Positions 10,228-26,546 are shown, counted from the stretch's first letter. The stretch is DNA of 64,000 nt from Adiantum capillus-veneris (GCA_014529385.2 CM043942.1:48156244-48220243), one strand, 5' to 3'. The notes: generated from the letters alone by a model not told the origin. Numbers and translations: made by a program.

Positions 10228-11177
10228 ATGTCTTCCGGCACTCGCAAGGGTTCTTCTTCTTCAACAAGGTCCACAACCATTGTGGAAAATGATCCAAAAT
10301 CTCCTAAGTGTGGAGATAGGAACACAACCACCCAACCAACGACATCGAAAACCATGATCATGGCGTACTTGGTATCATTGCAAGAGACCGTAAACAAACA
10401 AGGCGAAGACTTACGAGCACTTGCAATGGAGAATGGCACACTAAGGGTACTTGTGGTTGAGAATGAGAATCTCAAGAGGACACTTGAGATGCAAACAACA
10501 CGTTTGATGCAACTTGAAGAGGAAGTCAAGGAATGTAAACGCTCTCTTGTGGACTTGAATGCTTTGAAGGAGCGGATGAGCAAAGTAGAGCATGACCATG
10601 TATTGAAAGAGGAGAAATTTGACACTATGAGCCGGATGTATGCGACATGAAAAATGTATGCACAAACAAGTCTTGGGCTGATGTATGTGGTAGTAATGTG
10701 GTTTCTAATTCCTCACTCATGCAAGCTATGGTTCAAACAAAGAATGTTGAGAATGTAGATGTGGAGGAGTTGAAGGAACGGGAGCGACGTTCCAAGAACA
10801 TTGTTATTCGTGGAATTCCCGAAGAGAAGTTAGAGACACCTCCTTCTCTTGCCATTGTTATTGAAGATTTCTTCAAAACCCACTTTGGCATGTCCGGAGT
10901 TATGGTCTATGGAGCACATAGAGTGGGGAAGCAAGGAGCTCCTCGCTCGGGAGAACGGCCAATTGTATGCACCATGCCGGATGAGACCAAGCGAAAGATT
11001 ATCCTTGATAATAGTTGGATCTATTTGAGGAATACAAAATGTTTTGTATGTGAAGATCGCACTATTAAGCAACAAAATATGCGTCGCAAGGCATATGAGG
11101 AAAAGAATAATAAAAACAAGGAAATCTCTCATGAAGAAAATGTGCCCAAGGAGGGGGCAACTCTCTCAAGCAAATAG
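10228..11177 (+). pseudogene. LINE ORF1 (coiled coil plus RRM-like domain), frameshifted
   Basis: ORF1 of a LINE encodes an RNA-binding chaperone that packages its own transcript. The first frame (ATG 10228 to TGA 10650, 140 residues) has a Ser/Thr-rich N-terminus and a heptad-like coiled coil over about residues 45-125 (LVSLQETVNK, LKRTLEMQTT, LMQLEEEVKE). The second frame (ATG 10647 to TAG 11177, 176 residues) continues with ERRSKNIVIRGIPEE, an R-P-I-V-x-T strand and a basic C-terminus. This order resembles the coiled-coil/RRM ORF1p of L1-type elements more than the zinc-knuckle ORF1 of typical angiosperm L1s. The frames overlap by ATGA; a one-base deletion near 10644 explains this best, though a stop-restart arrangement is possible. 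Confidence 0.75.
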
Positions 11178-11183
11178 GGATGC

Positions 11184-13598
11184 GTGACCTATGAGACCGA
11201 GTTACAATTGAAAATATGCTTTTGGAATTGTAATGGATACCCATGGAATGCGGGGGTTGGCATTGATGAACTAACAAGCAAAGCCGATGTTATACTTCTT
11301 GTTGAAACTTGGGAGCATGATACACAAAGGATTAACGGCTTGGAGGATTACAATATACATTCATTGATGTGGTCAAAGAATCTCAAGCAACAAAGAGGAC
11401 AAGGAGGGTTAGCATGTATGGTTAAGAAAGGATTGGAAGATTTTGTATCAATTGTGAAAGATGACAAGTACAAACGTTATGTATGGCTGAAAATTATGAC
11501 ACCAAAAAGAGCACCCATTTTTGTAGCCGGTTGCTACATTCCTCATCATGATTCTCCCTTTTATGCTTGCATGGATAGAGATCAACCATTTTCTGATTTG
11601 GAAGAGGACATTGCTTATTTCAAAGGTGAAGGTGATGTTATTGTATTTGGGGATATGAATGCTCGCACAAAAACATTGCAACATGATACTCAACAATTTG
11701 ATATGCCATACATTTCAAGGGAGTTGGAGGAAGTTCACTTGTATGATCGTACTTCAATGGATGAGAAAGAGCCGGATCACTATGGAAAGTTACTTTTACA
11801 CATGTGTAATAGCACGGGTATGCTCATTGCCAATGGTGTATCTTTGTGGAGTGGAACCAATGGATTTACATGTAGAAGACATAATGGGGATAGTGTGATT
11901 GACTATATGCTACTCTCTGAAGCCATCATGTATCACATAAAGAGTTTTATGTTTGGTCAATGGACCCCAGAATCCGACCATCGCACCTTATGTATGGACC
12001 TTTCATGTGGAGAAGCAACTAAGCATGATAATCTCAGCCAAAGGAAAGAGAAGTTATCACTATGTATGGATTTCAAACGGGCACCAATGTACATTGAAAT
12101 GGTTGAGCAAAAATTATGGATGACAAAGCTTCAATGTGATGCACCATTGGAAACTAAATGGGAAGCTTTCAAGAAAGCTATTTGTTCTTGTGCGAAAGAA
12201 TGCTTTGCCATAAAGCATCTCCATGGTATCAACAAAGATAGATCACGCAAAAGGTGGTTTGATAAAGAATGTCAAGATGCTCGAAAGTCCTTGATAAAGC
12301 TTGATGCAACTATGGACAAAGACAACTATCAAAGTCATTTGCATACATACAAGGCATTGATTCAAAAGAAGAGAAGAAGATGGGAAGTAAAGCAACAAGA
12401 ATTTCAAGTCCAAGAAAAGGCACATGTATGTGGAAGATTTTGGAGAAACTTGAGAGGCAAGCGGGTTGAGAATTTTGGTAACTTGAGTCTAGTGGATATG
12501 TACACACATTGTAGGCAATTATATGAGCAAGAAAATACTGAAAAAATGCCATTTTATGGTTCACTCCCATGTATGCCGTCTTTTTTTACTATTGAGGATG
12601 TATGCGGTGGGCTTGAAAAGTTGGCCACTCGCAAAGCGGGAGATCTTCAAGGTATCAAGCCGGAGATGATCAAATGGACGGGAGATTTTACCCATGAGTG
12701 GATGTGTGATATGTTCAACCTTGCACTTCAACATGGTATGCCTTATGATTGGAGTACTAATTGGGTTAAGCCTTTGCATAAAGGAGGGGATGTAAAGAAT
12801 GTAAGCAACTACCGGACTATAATGATTGGGTCTCTTATGGCAAAGTTATTTGGGTGCATAATGGAGATGAAATTGAGTGATTGGGTTGAAGAGAATGACA
12901 AGCGTGCAAAGGGACAAGCGGGTTTTCGTCGATGCCATAGCACCATTGATCATCTTGTCACTCTTCGTGTTCTCATGGAGGAAAGTCGGTTGAAAGGCAA
13001 GCGATTGTATTGTTGTTTTGTGGACTTTAAGAAAGCCTTTGATATGATTCCACGTAACAATTTGTGGAGAAGGATGGAAGAACTCCAAGTGCCAAGTGAG
13101 TTTATGCTTGCGGTTTCTCGAATCTATGAGAAGGTGATTTGTCAATTGCGCATGGGAAGAGAAATTTCAGAAATTTTTGTAAGCACTATTGGGGTTAAAC
13201 AAGGATGTCCATTGTCACCAACTCTCTTTGGTCTATGCATCGATCAATTGGAACAAATGGTACTTGACATTATGCAAGAAGAAGGCATTGAAGAGGTCAC
13301 TATTTGCAATGCGGTAATCATGCTTTTGTTGTATGCGGATGATGTAGTGCTTCTAGCACACACTTTAGAAGATGCACAAAAGCTTATGGTTGTCCTTGAG
13401 AACTTTTGCTTGCATAGTGGGCTGATTGTAAATGAATCCAAAACAAAGGTTATGCTTGTGAAAACCAACCATAAGGAGAAGCCATGCATTGTGTACAACA
13501 ACGAGACACTTGAAGTTGTTGAGAGCTTTAAGTACCTTGGCCTTGAGGTTCCATCCAATCACAAGTGGCATGAATGTGCTATGCTATGCGTCGTTTGA
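11184..13598 (+). pseudogene. LINE ORF2 (APE endonuclease and reverse transcriptase)
   Basis: ORF2 nicks the target and reverse-transcribes the element RNA. The AP-type endonuclease occupies about residues 10-270: FWNCNG, LLVETW, FGDMNART, DSVIDYMLL and SDHRTL. RT motifs follow: KPLHKGGDVKNVSNYRTI, GQAGFRRCHSTIDHL, FVDFKKAFD, GVKQGCPLSPTLFGL and the catalytic YADD at 13332-13343. The frame has no ATG before the endonuclease motifs; the first comes at about residue 60, after the catalytic Glu. It is in the same frame as the second part of ORF1, separated only by the TAG at 11175-11177. A duplicated CTATG plus a one-base loss near 13580-13600 shifts the frame relative to copy 1, so the protein ends early. 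Confidence 0.92.
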
Positions 13599-14578
13599 AG
13601 CGGGAAAGAGAGCATATTATGCATTTGAGAACATGTGTAATGCGGGAAACATAAAGTGTTGGGTTCTCAAGAAGTATCTTTTTGATGCATTGGTGACACC
13701 GGTTCTTCTTTATGGAGTTGAAGTGTGGGGTGGGAGCATCTCAAAGTCTACTTGGAAAGAGTTTGAGAATGTCCAAAAGCGTTTTCTTACAAACTTTCTC
13801 CAAGTTAAGACACAAACACCATATATGCTCTTACTTCTTGAGTCGGGATCTCTTCCAATTGAGGTTATGGGCATGGAAAGGGTTGTGGAGTACATGATAA
13901 AGATGCGTCAAAACCCCTCACATCGACTTCCTACAATTGCATGGGAAGCAAGCAAAAAAGTTCAAAAGACGCATAAAAGCAAGATATTGAGCACGGGATG
14001 GATGCAAGACATAAAGAAGTGGTTTGGGAGATGGGATGCATTACACTTGCTACATGATGTTTCAATTGACTCTCAAGTGAATGAAGCTTTTCTACAACGC
14101 CAATGTATTACGGCTTGGGAGAAATCCGGTGGGTCACGCTTCATACATTACACCACCTATATTGCCCCCAACTACAAAACCATGTTCTTCGCTGAGAGAG
14201 GAAATCGTACTCACACTTACATGCTTGAGCCTATTCCCTTGTCTGTGATACGCACTATCGCAGCAATTCGGCTTAGCTCCCATTTCCTTCGATGCGAGAT
14301 AGGGCGTTGGGGCAATGGAGAAGAGTCAAATCGATTGTGCACATTATGCTCACTACAAGTTTGAGAGTCTGAGTACCACACACTACTAGAGTGCTCAGCT
14401 TTTGATCACATCCGAACTTGCTTCTCTCACATTTTCAGCCATAACTTAGACCTACACACTTTCCTCTCCCAGCCAAAGTGTGGGCTCTCCATTGCGACTC
14501 TCATCACTACAATTTTGGAGCATCGAGAGTCACTCATCAGCCATACACATACTACATCACATGTAACTTTGGTCCCAT
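13599..14578 (+). pseudogene. LINE ORF2 C-terminal part, out of frame, with zinc knuckle
   Basis: After the frameshift the C-terminal region continues in another frame to 14364 and is nearly identical to 6434-7196 in copy 1. It contains the thumb/connection region (KYLFDALVTPVLLYGVEVW) and the CTLC part of a Cys-His knuckle. At 14362-14364 TGA replaces the CGA (Arg) of copy 1. Beyond that stop the same frame would continue through EYHTLLECSAF to 14578. This is a direct C-to-T change at a CpG between two otherwise matching copies. Confidence 0.88.
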
Positions 14579-14612
14579 AGGTCATATATGACCTCCGAGG
14601 ACGATAATAAAA

Positions 14613-14630
14613 TCTATCTATCTATCTCTC
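14613..14630. repeat. (TCTA)n tail of LINE copy 2
   Basis: It follows GATAATAAAA exactly as in copy 1 and merges into a CTCTCT flank. Confidence 0.88.
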
Positions 14631-14668
14631 TCGCTCTATCTTTACTGAAAACTGAATATACTTTGTTG

Positions 14669-17984
<3,316 letters not shown>

Positions 17985-17988
17985 TTAG

Positions 17989-17997
17989 CCCTCCCCC
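17989..17997 (-). other. Polypurine tract of the minus-strand gypsy element
   Basis: GGGGGAGGG on the minus strand, four bases from the LTR start; this is the plus-strand DNA primer of LTR retrotransposons. The same tract is at 26551-26559 next to the right LTR. Confidence 0.8.
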
Positions 17998-18012
17998 AGG
18001 ATGATGGTATAT

Positions 18013-18490
18013 TCATGTACCATCATAGAGCATCTTTTCCAAAGAGAGTACTTTAGAGTCCTTGACGAGATCTTCATTGTTTGGCCCCTCAAAATTTTGG
18101 CTGGAGTTACACTCATGCTTCATGTAACAATACTTACATGAGACAGCTGCCCTTTGATAGATCTTTGGTAGATCCTTTGGTAGAAGGCGACTCAAATAGG
18201 GCTTCAAGCGATAACCATTTACCTTCCTAGAGTGCTCTTTCCCATTCAAGTCCATAAGTTGATAGTAACTTGAATTGAAAGCCTTCTTAACTATGTATGG
18301 CCCCTGCCATCTAGTTTCAAATTTGGCATCAAAACGATTATCGAGTCGATTGTCATACCTTAGCACAAGATCTCCTTCATTGATTCCTTTGTCCTTTAGT
18401 TTCTTTTCAAGCTTCTTCTTCGCCTGCGTAGCTTTCCTCTTGTAGCACTCGTATACTGCTTCTCTTTTCCACTCAAGCTCAGCTAAGGTA
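18013..18490 (-). pseudogene. Gypsy integrase C-terminal domain (GPY/F type)
   Basis: The frame reads KRKATQAKKKLEKKL, then EGDLVLRYDNR, then RWQGPYIVKKAFNSSYYQL and GYRLKPYLSR, a typical SH3-like GPY/F tail that binds DNA non-specifically. It is out of frame with the integrase core by an indel near 18490 but otherwise open to the stop at 18013. It ends without a chromodomain, in agreement with the Tat rather than the chromovirus lineage. A second, truncated copy lies at 26575-26905. Confidence 0.85.
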
Positions 18491-18495
18491 AGAAG

Positions 18496-20172
18496 TCAAT
18501 CCATCCATGCTTCTTGATCATCTTGTGCTGTTTTTCCATGAATTCGCATTGTTGGAATGTTGAGCTCAATTGGTTGTAAAGCCTCTTGACCATAGACCAA
18601 GTGAAATGGTGTAAACTTCGTGGCTTCCCTATATGTGGTTCGATATGCCCACAAGGCACCATCCAAGAAGTCATCCCACAACTTTGACTTGTTTCTCACC
18701 ATATTTCTAATGATGCCTACAATGACACCATTAGCTTTTTCTACCAGACCATTGGATTGGGGATAGTAGGGTGTCCTATGACGATGTAGAATGTGAAGTT
18801 CTTCACAGACTTCTGTGAGCAAGCCCTTTCTAAACCCTGGACCATTATCAGAAACAATCTCCAAAGGTGTGTCAAATCTACAACAAATGTGAGTGTAGAC
18901 AAATTTGCTCACTGTCCTCTCATTTACCTTTGCCGCACTTTGTGCTTCCACCCACCTAGTCATATAGTCTACAACCTCTAGAATGTAGAGTTTACCATTT
19001 TTTGTCCTAGGGAGAGGATCCCTAGCATCAATGCCCCACTTTTCAAAGGGTCCATTTGCAAGCACGATTTGCCTTGGACCATAAACCAATCTTCTATTCC
19101 CATTTACCTGACAATTGTGAAAACTTTTGCACCAATGTTGGACATCCACATGTAGACTTGGCCAAACATACCCTGCAAGAAAAATCTTCTTCACAGTTAA
19201 CTCTTGGGAAAAATGAACACCACATGCCTCTTCATGCAAACCTTTTAGAATGGCTGGAATTTCCTTGATAGTTGGTACTCTTCTGCACACTTGATCCTTT
19301 CCTCTTTGATAGAGGGATCCTTCTAGAAAGAGATAAGCGCTTGCCTTTTTCATGAGTCTCCTCTTCTGAGCCTTCGTGAAGTCTTGTGGAAACTCACCCT
19401 CCAAAATGTAGCTAATAATGGGAGTCAATGACTCCAATCCCTGGTATCTCGGTTGCTTGACAGTTGCTGCCACCATGATGACCTGCACTTCTTTCTCAAC
19501 ACATGTAACTGCTTGTTGTGCAAGTAAATCGGCATCTTCATTTTGTTTCCTAGGAATATGATATAGTTGCACTTCTTCAAACTGATTAAACATCCTACAA
19601 ATGGCATGAACTTTTGTCCTTAAGCTTTCATTCTTGCATGCCCAAATGCCTAAAATTTTCTTCACAATGAGAAGTGCATCCCCTTTTACCATGAGACATT
19701 GTATACCTTGGCCAATGCATATCTTTAAACCATGAAGTAGCGTGTCGTATTCTGGTTCATTGTTGCTAGTTGAACCTGGTAGATTGACCTTCTCTTTCAT
19801 GACCACCTCTCCACTTGGGTTGAGCAATATTAGCCCTCCCCCTGCTTTTCCTGTGGCTTGTCGAAAAGCTCCATCAAAGAACAAGGTAAAAGCATTAGGA
19901 ATACTTTTAGGTGGTGGCAATGGTAGGGTCTTTACTTCAGGCACCTTAATCTCCTTCTCATGTACCCTATAAGTAAGGATCCCTGCCAATTGTGCACGCA
20001 CACTATCTTCTACCTTGAAAGAGTATTGGAACTCTTGCAATTCCATAATCCACTTTGAGATCCTAGTGCTAAGATTCATTTGAGATGACACCCAAGGAAA
20101 TAAATTTTCTGCAGTGAGAATTACAAAAGGTTTTGGTAGCAAGTAGCATCTAAACTTTCTCACCGCAAACAT
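18496..20172 (-). pseudogene. Gypsy pol: RNase H remnant, second (archaeal-type) RNase H, integrase
   Basis: 558 open residues. Residues 1-70 keep only the end of the ordinary gypsy RNase H. Residues about 95-235 form another RNase H: TLFFDGAFR, GGGLILLNPSGEV, NNEPEYDTLLHGL, VKGDALLIV and a closing ED-A-D-LLAQQA. A second RNase H of this kind marks Tat-lineage elements. The integrase follows: H2C2 finger (EEACGVH...WCKSFHNCQ), then core residues in WGIDARDPLP, IVSDNGPGF and YYPQSNGLVEKAN, so Asp-Asp-Glu is intact. Upstream, the RT frame ends at 20160 in a different frame. This is the longest intact stretch of the element. Confidence 0.92.
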
Positions 20173-21510
20173 GAGAGAGAAAGCATCATGAGTTCTGCCT
20201 CCGTGTAGCCTCTCTCCAAAGCATTCATGACCCTACTAGCAAAGTAGATGGGTCGTATCCTGGTACTGTGGGGATCTTGTTGTAATAAAACTGCACCAAT
20301 TGTTTCCTTCCCAACACTAGAGCTAACAAAGAATGTGTACTCCCAACAAGGAGGCATGAGTATTGGTAGCTCTGACAAAAAGACTTTAATGTTATAAAAG
20401 TACTCTTCAAGCTCATAAGACCATGAAAATTCTACTTGTTGTGTAAACTTTTGCAAAGGATGAAGCAACTCCGAAGCTAAGTGAATAAAGCGTGACATAT
20501 ACTTCACCTTTTGAATGAATGAGATGACCTCTTTGAGATTCTTGGGTGATGTGAGCTCAATAAGAGCCTTTGCCTTTGAAGGATCCACCTCAATGCCTTT
20601 ATAGGAAACCTTGTGACCAAGCAAGATCACTTCATCCTCACCTATGTGACACTTGTCGGGGTTGAGTTGACCTCCCATGTCGTAGAGCTTCTTTAAACCT
20701 TCTTCTACCCTTTGAAGATGCAATGATTTTGAGCTATAAATGCAAAAATCATCAATAAAAACCCTAATGGACTTCCCAAAGAATGCTTAAAACACCATGT
20801 TCATGAAGCGTTAGAAAGTTGCAGGAGCATTTGTCAGACCAAATGGCATGACTCTAAAAGAATAACAACCCCAAGGAGTGATGAAGGTTGTTTTCAACTG
20901 ATCTTCCAATGCGATACCTATTTGAAAGTAACCCGAGTAGCCATCACACACAATGTACTTTTCATGAGCAGCTACCTCGTTTAGTATCTCATCTTGAAAT
21001 GGGAGGGAAAAGTGATCTCTTTTTGTTGCCTCATTGAGTGGACGGTAATCCACACACACCCTCCACTTGCCATTTTTCTTAGGAGTGACAACAACGGGAG
21101 AGACCCACTCTGAATTCTCCACTGGATAAATGAAACCTACTGCTAGAAGCTTTTTACCTCCTTGAGTAAATCCTGCTCCTTAATGACTCCTAGACTTCAT
21201 AGCTTCTGAGCCTTAGGTGTGGCCTCTGGCTTTAACTCAATTGTGTTGAACAGTATCTACTCCACGCACATCGGTGTAGTCTTTAGAAAAAATCCTAGGA
21301 AATTTCCTTAACACACCTTTGAGATCCTCTCTTTCATCCTTTGTAAGTGTTGTAGATAACATACCTTCTAGCATTCTTTCATGTTCCACTTTTTGTTTTT
21401 CTTGGGAACCTACCTCTTCCAAACGTGGGCAAGAGGTCTCTTGGTTGTTTGGCTTAAACCTTACCCCCATGAGTTTGATGGAAGACTCCTCTTCAGTAAT
21501 GCTACCGCTA
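20160..21510 (-). pseudogene. Gypsy reverse transcriptase, broken by stops and frameshifts
   Basis: From the N-terminal side, 21470-21237 holds the linker (KDEREDLKGVLRKFPRIFSKDYTD). After a frame change, 21122-20811 holds SEWVSPVVVTPKKNGKWRVCVDYRPLN, then VCDGYSGYFQI and FGLTNAPATF. Between 20810 and 20724 two stop codons break the frame and the catalytic motif reads FIDDF (about 20746-20760), with both Asp present. 20723-20160 holds GLKKLYDMGGQLNPDKC, the thumb and the start of the RNase H (IRPIYFASRVMNALERGYTEAEL). The family product copies element RNA to DNA; this copy cannot make a full protein. Confidence 0.9.
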
Positions 21511-21536
21511 CTTTCTCCTTCTGAAGTGCTATCGGT

Positions 21537-22230
21537 CTAGCCTTCCTCCGTCTCACTTTGAGATGATTCTTCATGGAGCTCCTCTTGGCGTTGCTCCTTC
21601 ATGTCAAAGAAAACCTTCTTATGATTGTCATTCTTGCAAATTAGCTTTCCACTCTCCCAATCCTGCAAAGCTTGCATTTTCATTAGCCATGGTCTCCCTA
21701 GGATAAATGGGTAACCATTTCCTTTCGTAGACATAACATAAAAATCCACTGCCTTCTTAATGCCAAAGGCCTCTACAAAAACATTTTTACAAATGCCTAC
21801 ACACCTAGCTTTGCTATTGTTTTCCATCTTGACTTTAATTTCAGGTGTCTCATGGATGTGCATGCCTAGTTTTTGCATGAGTCCCTCTGTCATGATGCAA
21901 ATTTGTGCACCCCCATCCACTAGACCTTTCCTAACCAATCTTCCTTTGATGTAACAATCTAGCACAGGTGTAATATCCTCATTCATTTCAACATGTGCAA
22001 TGTTTACAACAGGAACACTCTCTTTTACCTTTCTTCTAGTGCTAACTGCCTTTGTTAAGTCCCTCCTAACTTGTGGGCATAATGCAAGAAACTGAGGCCA
22101 TGAGATATCAGGACCCTTACCTCTCATGTCTTCCAATAGGTTGTATGGAGCCATACCATGTCCAAGAGTGAATTCTTGGAGATTGATACGACGTCGAGTC
22201 CTCTTAGTTTCCTTGGTCTCCTTTGCCTTC
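21537..22230 (-). pseudogene. Gypsy aspartic protease and gag-protease linker
   Basis: The N-terminal stretch (EFTLGHGMAPYNLLEDM...ISWPQFLALCPQVRRDL) matches the linker found before the protease in many plant gypsy elements. The retropepsin domain then reads GLVDGGAQICIM (active-site Asp codon near 21915, plus positions 21906-21917) and FILGRPWL. The active-site triplet is DGG instead of DTG or DSG; this variant is common in plant gypsy protease-like domains. The frame ends with an acidic Glu/Ser tail at 21537. Confidence 0.82.
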
Positions 22231-22235
22231 TTTTC

Positions 22236-22578
22236 TCATCCATGATCACTTTGTGACGTGACTCCTTCTTTCTCCCTCCCTTTTCCACGGCCACGCTTAA
22301 TGCCATTTGCTTCCATGTCAACCTGTTTTGAATTTTTCACCTCCACCACATGCACATTTGGGTCTGGCAAAGGTGGAACTCCTTCCACTCCTTGTGGAGG
22401 TGGTCTTGCTCCATTTGGCCTTTGTAGACCATGGTTGCTGACTATTTCCTTCACCTGCATTCATCACTGGGTAATTCAAGTTAGGTCTCCGTGGCTCCCA
22501 CGGGGCCAAGGACAATTATGACATCCATGTCCAGACTTACCGCAATTCCAACATTGCAAGACTCTCCTAGGTCGTGAA
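22236..22578 (-). pseudogene. Gag C-terminal region with CCHC zinc knuckle
   Basis: After gag ends at 22579, an out-of-frame continuation encodes CWNCGKSGHGCHNC (CX2CX4HX4C) near 22520-22560, the nucleocapsid knuckle that binds genomic RNA. A Pro-rich and basic linker (RPPPQGVEGVPPLP, GIKRGRGKGREKE) then leads to the protease. At least two frame changes occur here. Confidence 0.75.
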
Positions 22579-23295
22579 TCATCGCCGTCGCTCTTCAGAC
22601 TTCTTTGCTTGTCCCTTTGGACCTACAGCTTGTGCAAGGTGAATTGACAGGCTGCTTAAAGATTCATTTAACTTCTCAATCACTTCCGCCGTTACCTCAG
22701 GAAGATCCCTAGATGTCGATGCTTGTGACTTACCTTTGGGTCTAAGACCTTCTATTGGAACCTCCCCCCTTAAGAACTTGAGTTTCTTATATTTCTCAAC
22801 AGCCCTAGTTTCAGCTGCATCAAAGGTAGCAGGTGCACCCGCCTCAACCTTTACCTTAAGGTCAGGAAAGAGTCCGACTATGAACCTCTCCTTCTTTAGA
22901 AGTTCTGCACCATCACCAGGGTTAGAAACATTTCGTATCCATAGAGCCCAAAGACGTAGAAAATCTTGCTTGTACAAGTAGTAGTCATCTAAGTCTTTTT
23001 GCTTACGAGAAACAATGTCTTGCCATAGTTTTTGAGTGTTTTGGGGATCAAAGAAGTATTTCTTGAAACGATTCAAAACTTCTGTGTAATTACCCTTAAC
23101 TTCCTCAGGCAAAGAGTCAAACCAAGTGCTAGCATCTTTCCTAAGGACTACCTCAAACATTTCTACACGTTCCTGATCAGTTACTATCCTCTTGATACGG
23201 CAAGACATTTTGAAATTTGCTAAGAATAATTCTGCATCCTCCCCAAGCTCTCCAAAGAACAAGGGGTAGCCACCCATTTGCCTAGTTGTATCCAT
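22579..23295 (-). pseudogene. Gypsy gag capsid-like domain
   Basis: The first ATG (23293-23295, MDTTRQMGGYPLFFGELGED) is the likely start, because the open frame above it has only a TTG. The pattern F-x-G-E-L-GED-AELFLANF, ASTWFDSLPEEVKGNYTEVLNRFKKYF and DLDDYYLYKQDFLRLWAL is that of the retrotransposon gag capsid domain. The remainder is Lys/Glu-rich and ends with SKKSEERRR-like basic residues before the frameshift into the zinc knuckle. Gag would form the particle. The 239 residues are free of internal stops. Confidence 0.85.
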
Positions 23296-23357
23296 GTTGT
23301 TGGTTTTACTCAAAAATTTCTTTTTCCTTTTTTATTTTTGTTTTGCAAAATCAAATT

Positions 23358-23570
23358 TCAAAGTAGAATGAAAATGTAAACGCCAAATCTTAGATCGTAG
23401 CGAATCAATGGCAAAATGAACGGATTGACTGAGGCATTGATAGCCGCTACTTGCCTAGGTTCAAACATACGACGAAAAACACGTTGAATTTGTAACTTTG
23501 TGCCAACTATTACATGCACGTCTTGTCTAGCCAAAGGAATGAATGTACGATACAAGTCCTCTTGATTCAT
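23358..23570 (-). CDS. Small gypsy leader ORF, copy 1
   Basis: A 70-residue frame starting at ATG, between the primer site and gag. It is related to the frame at 1894-2091 (plus), with NPFILPLIRYD shared exactly, and more weakly to its neighbour at 23579-23815. The common layout is a hydrophobic strand, a middle segment with Arg/Gln, then a Pro-containing strand and a V-x-x-F-I-L end at the stop. I do not recognise the family. Extra ORFs upstream of gag are known from some Tat elements such as Ogre, but resemblance to those proteins is not shown. Confidence 0.5.
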   Translation of the reverse strand: MNQEDLYRTFIPLARQDVHVIVGTKLQIQRVFRRMFEPRQVAAINASVNPFILPLIRYDLRFGVYIFILL

Positions 23571-23578
23571 TAACCTAG

Positions 23579-23815
23579 CTAAAACAAGATAAACACATGT
23601 ACATCAAAAGAGACATTATAGTCTACAAGTGGGAGTATAATAGGATTTGGAGATTGTAGAATATCTCTTAATGCTTCAACACCAAAGAGGAATACAATAC
23701 GTTGTTGAAAAAAGATTTTTCTATCAATGCGAACATTTATCCTAATCCCTTGCACCCAATGAAACTGATGAAATTGAATTGCATGAGCAGGATCAGGAGG
23801 TGGTGGATTGTTCAT
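23579..23815 (-). CDS. Small gypsy leader ORF, copy 2
   Basis: 78 residues beginning MNNPPPPDPAHAIQFHQFHW, with NPIILPLVDYN and VHVFILF at the end, matching the neighbour's NPFILPLIRYD and VYIFILL. The two small frames follow each other within eight bases and in different frames, so they look like a duplicated unit. About 30 bases upstream is a good splice-donor match (CAAG/GTAAGT, minus strand, at 23845/23844), so the leader RNA may be spliced. Confidence 0.5.
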   Translation of the reverse strand: MNNPPPPDPAHAIQFHQFHWVQGIRINVRIDRKIFFQQRIVFLFGVEALRDILQSPNPIILPLVDYNVSFDVHVFILF

Positions 23816-23871
23816 GTAAACACAAGTAGTTTTTGAAGACTTACCTTGTGTATGCTAACACAACTGCTCGT

Positions 23872-23888
23872 CCTCAGTGGGGGCACCA
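23872..23888 (-). other. Primer-binding site of the minus-strand gypsy element
   Basis: TGGTGCCCCCACTGAGG on the minus strand, three bases after the end of the 5' LTR, is in the position and form (starting TGG) of a tRNA primer site. I could not name the tRNA. Confidence 0.7.
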
Positions 23889-23891
23889 ATT

Positions 23892-26546
<2,655 letters not shown>

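Larger units (their letters stand above)
9994..14630 (+). mobile_element. Near full-length LINE, copy 2
   Basis: The element carries a 5' UTR with a short tandem repeat, ORF1, ORF2 (endonuclease, RT, zinc knuckle), a 3' UTR and a TCTA tail, in the order expected of a non-LTR retrotransposon. It begins after a CT tract and ends in CT-rich DNA. It is disabled by a frameshift in ORF1, a four-base net shift in ORF2 and a late stop. The 5' boundary is inferred from the end of the CT tract and the start of the 26-bp repeats, not from a comparison with another full copy. Confidence 0.85.

Noticed and set aside
10191-10625. 144-codon minus-strand frame
   Set aside because: Antisense shadow of LINE ORF1.
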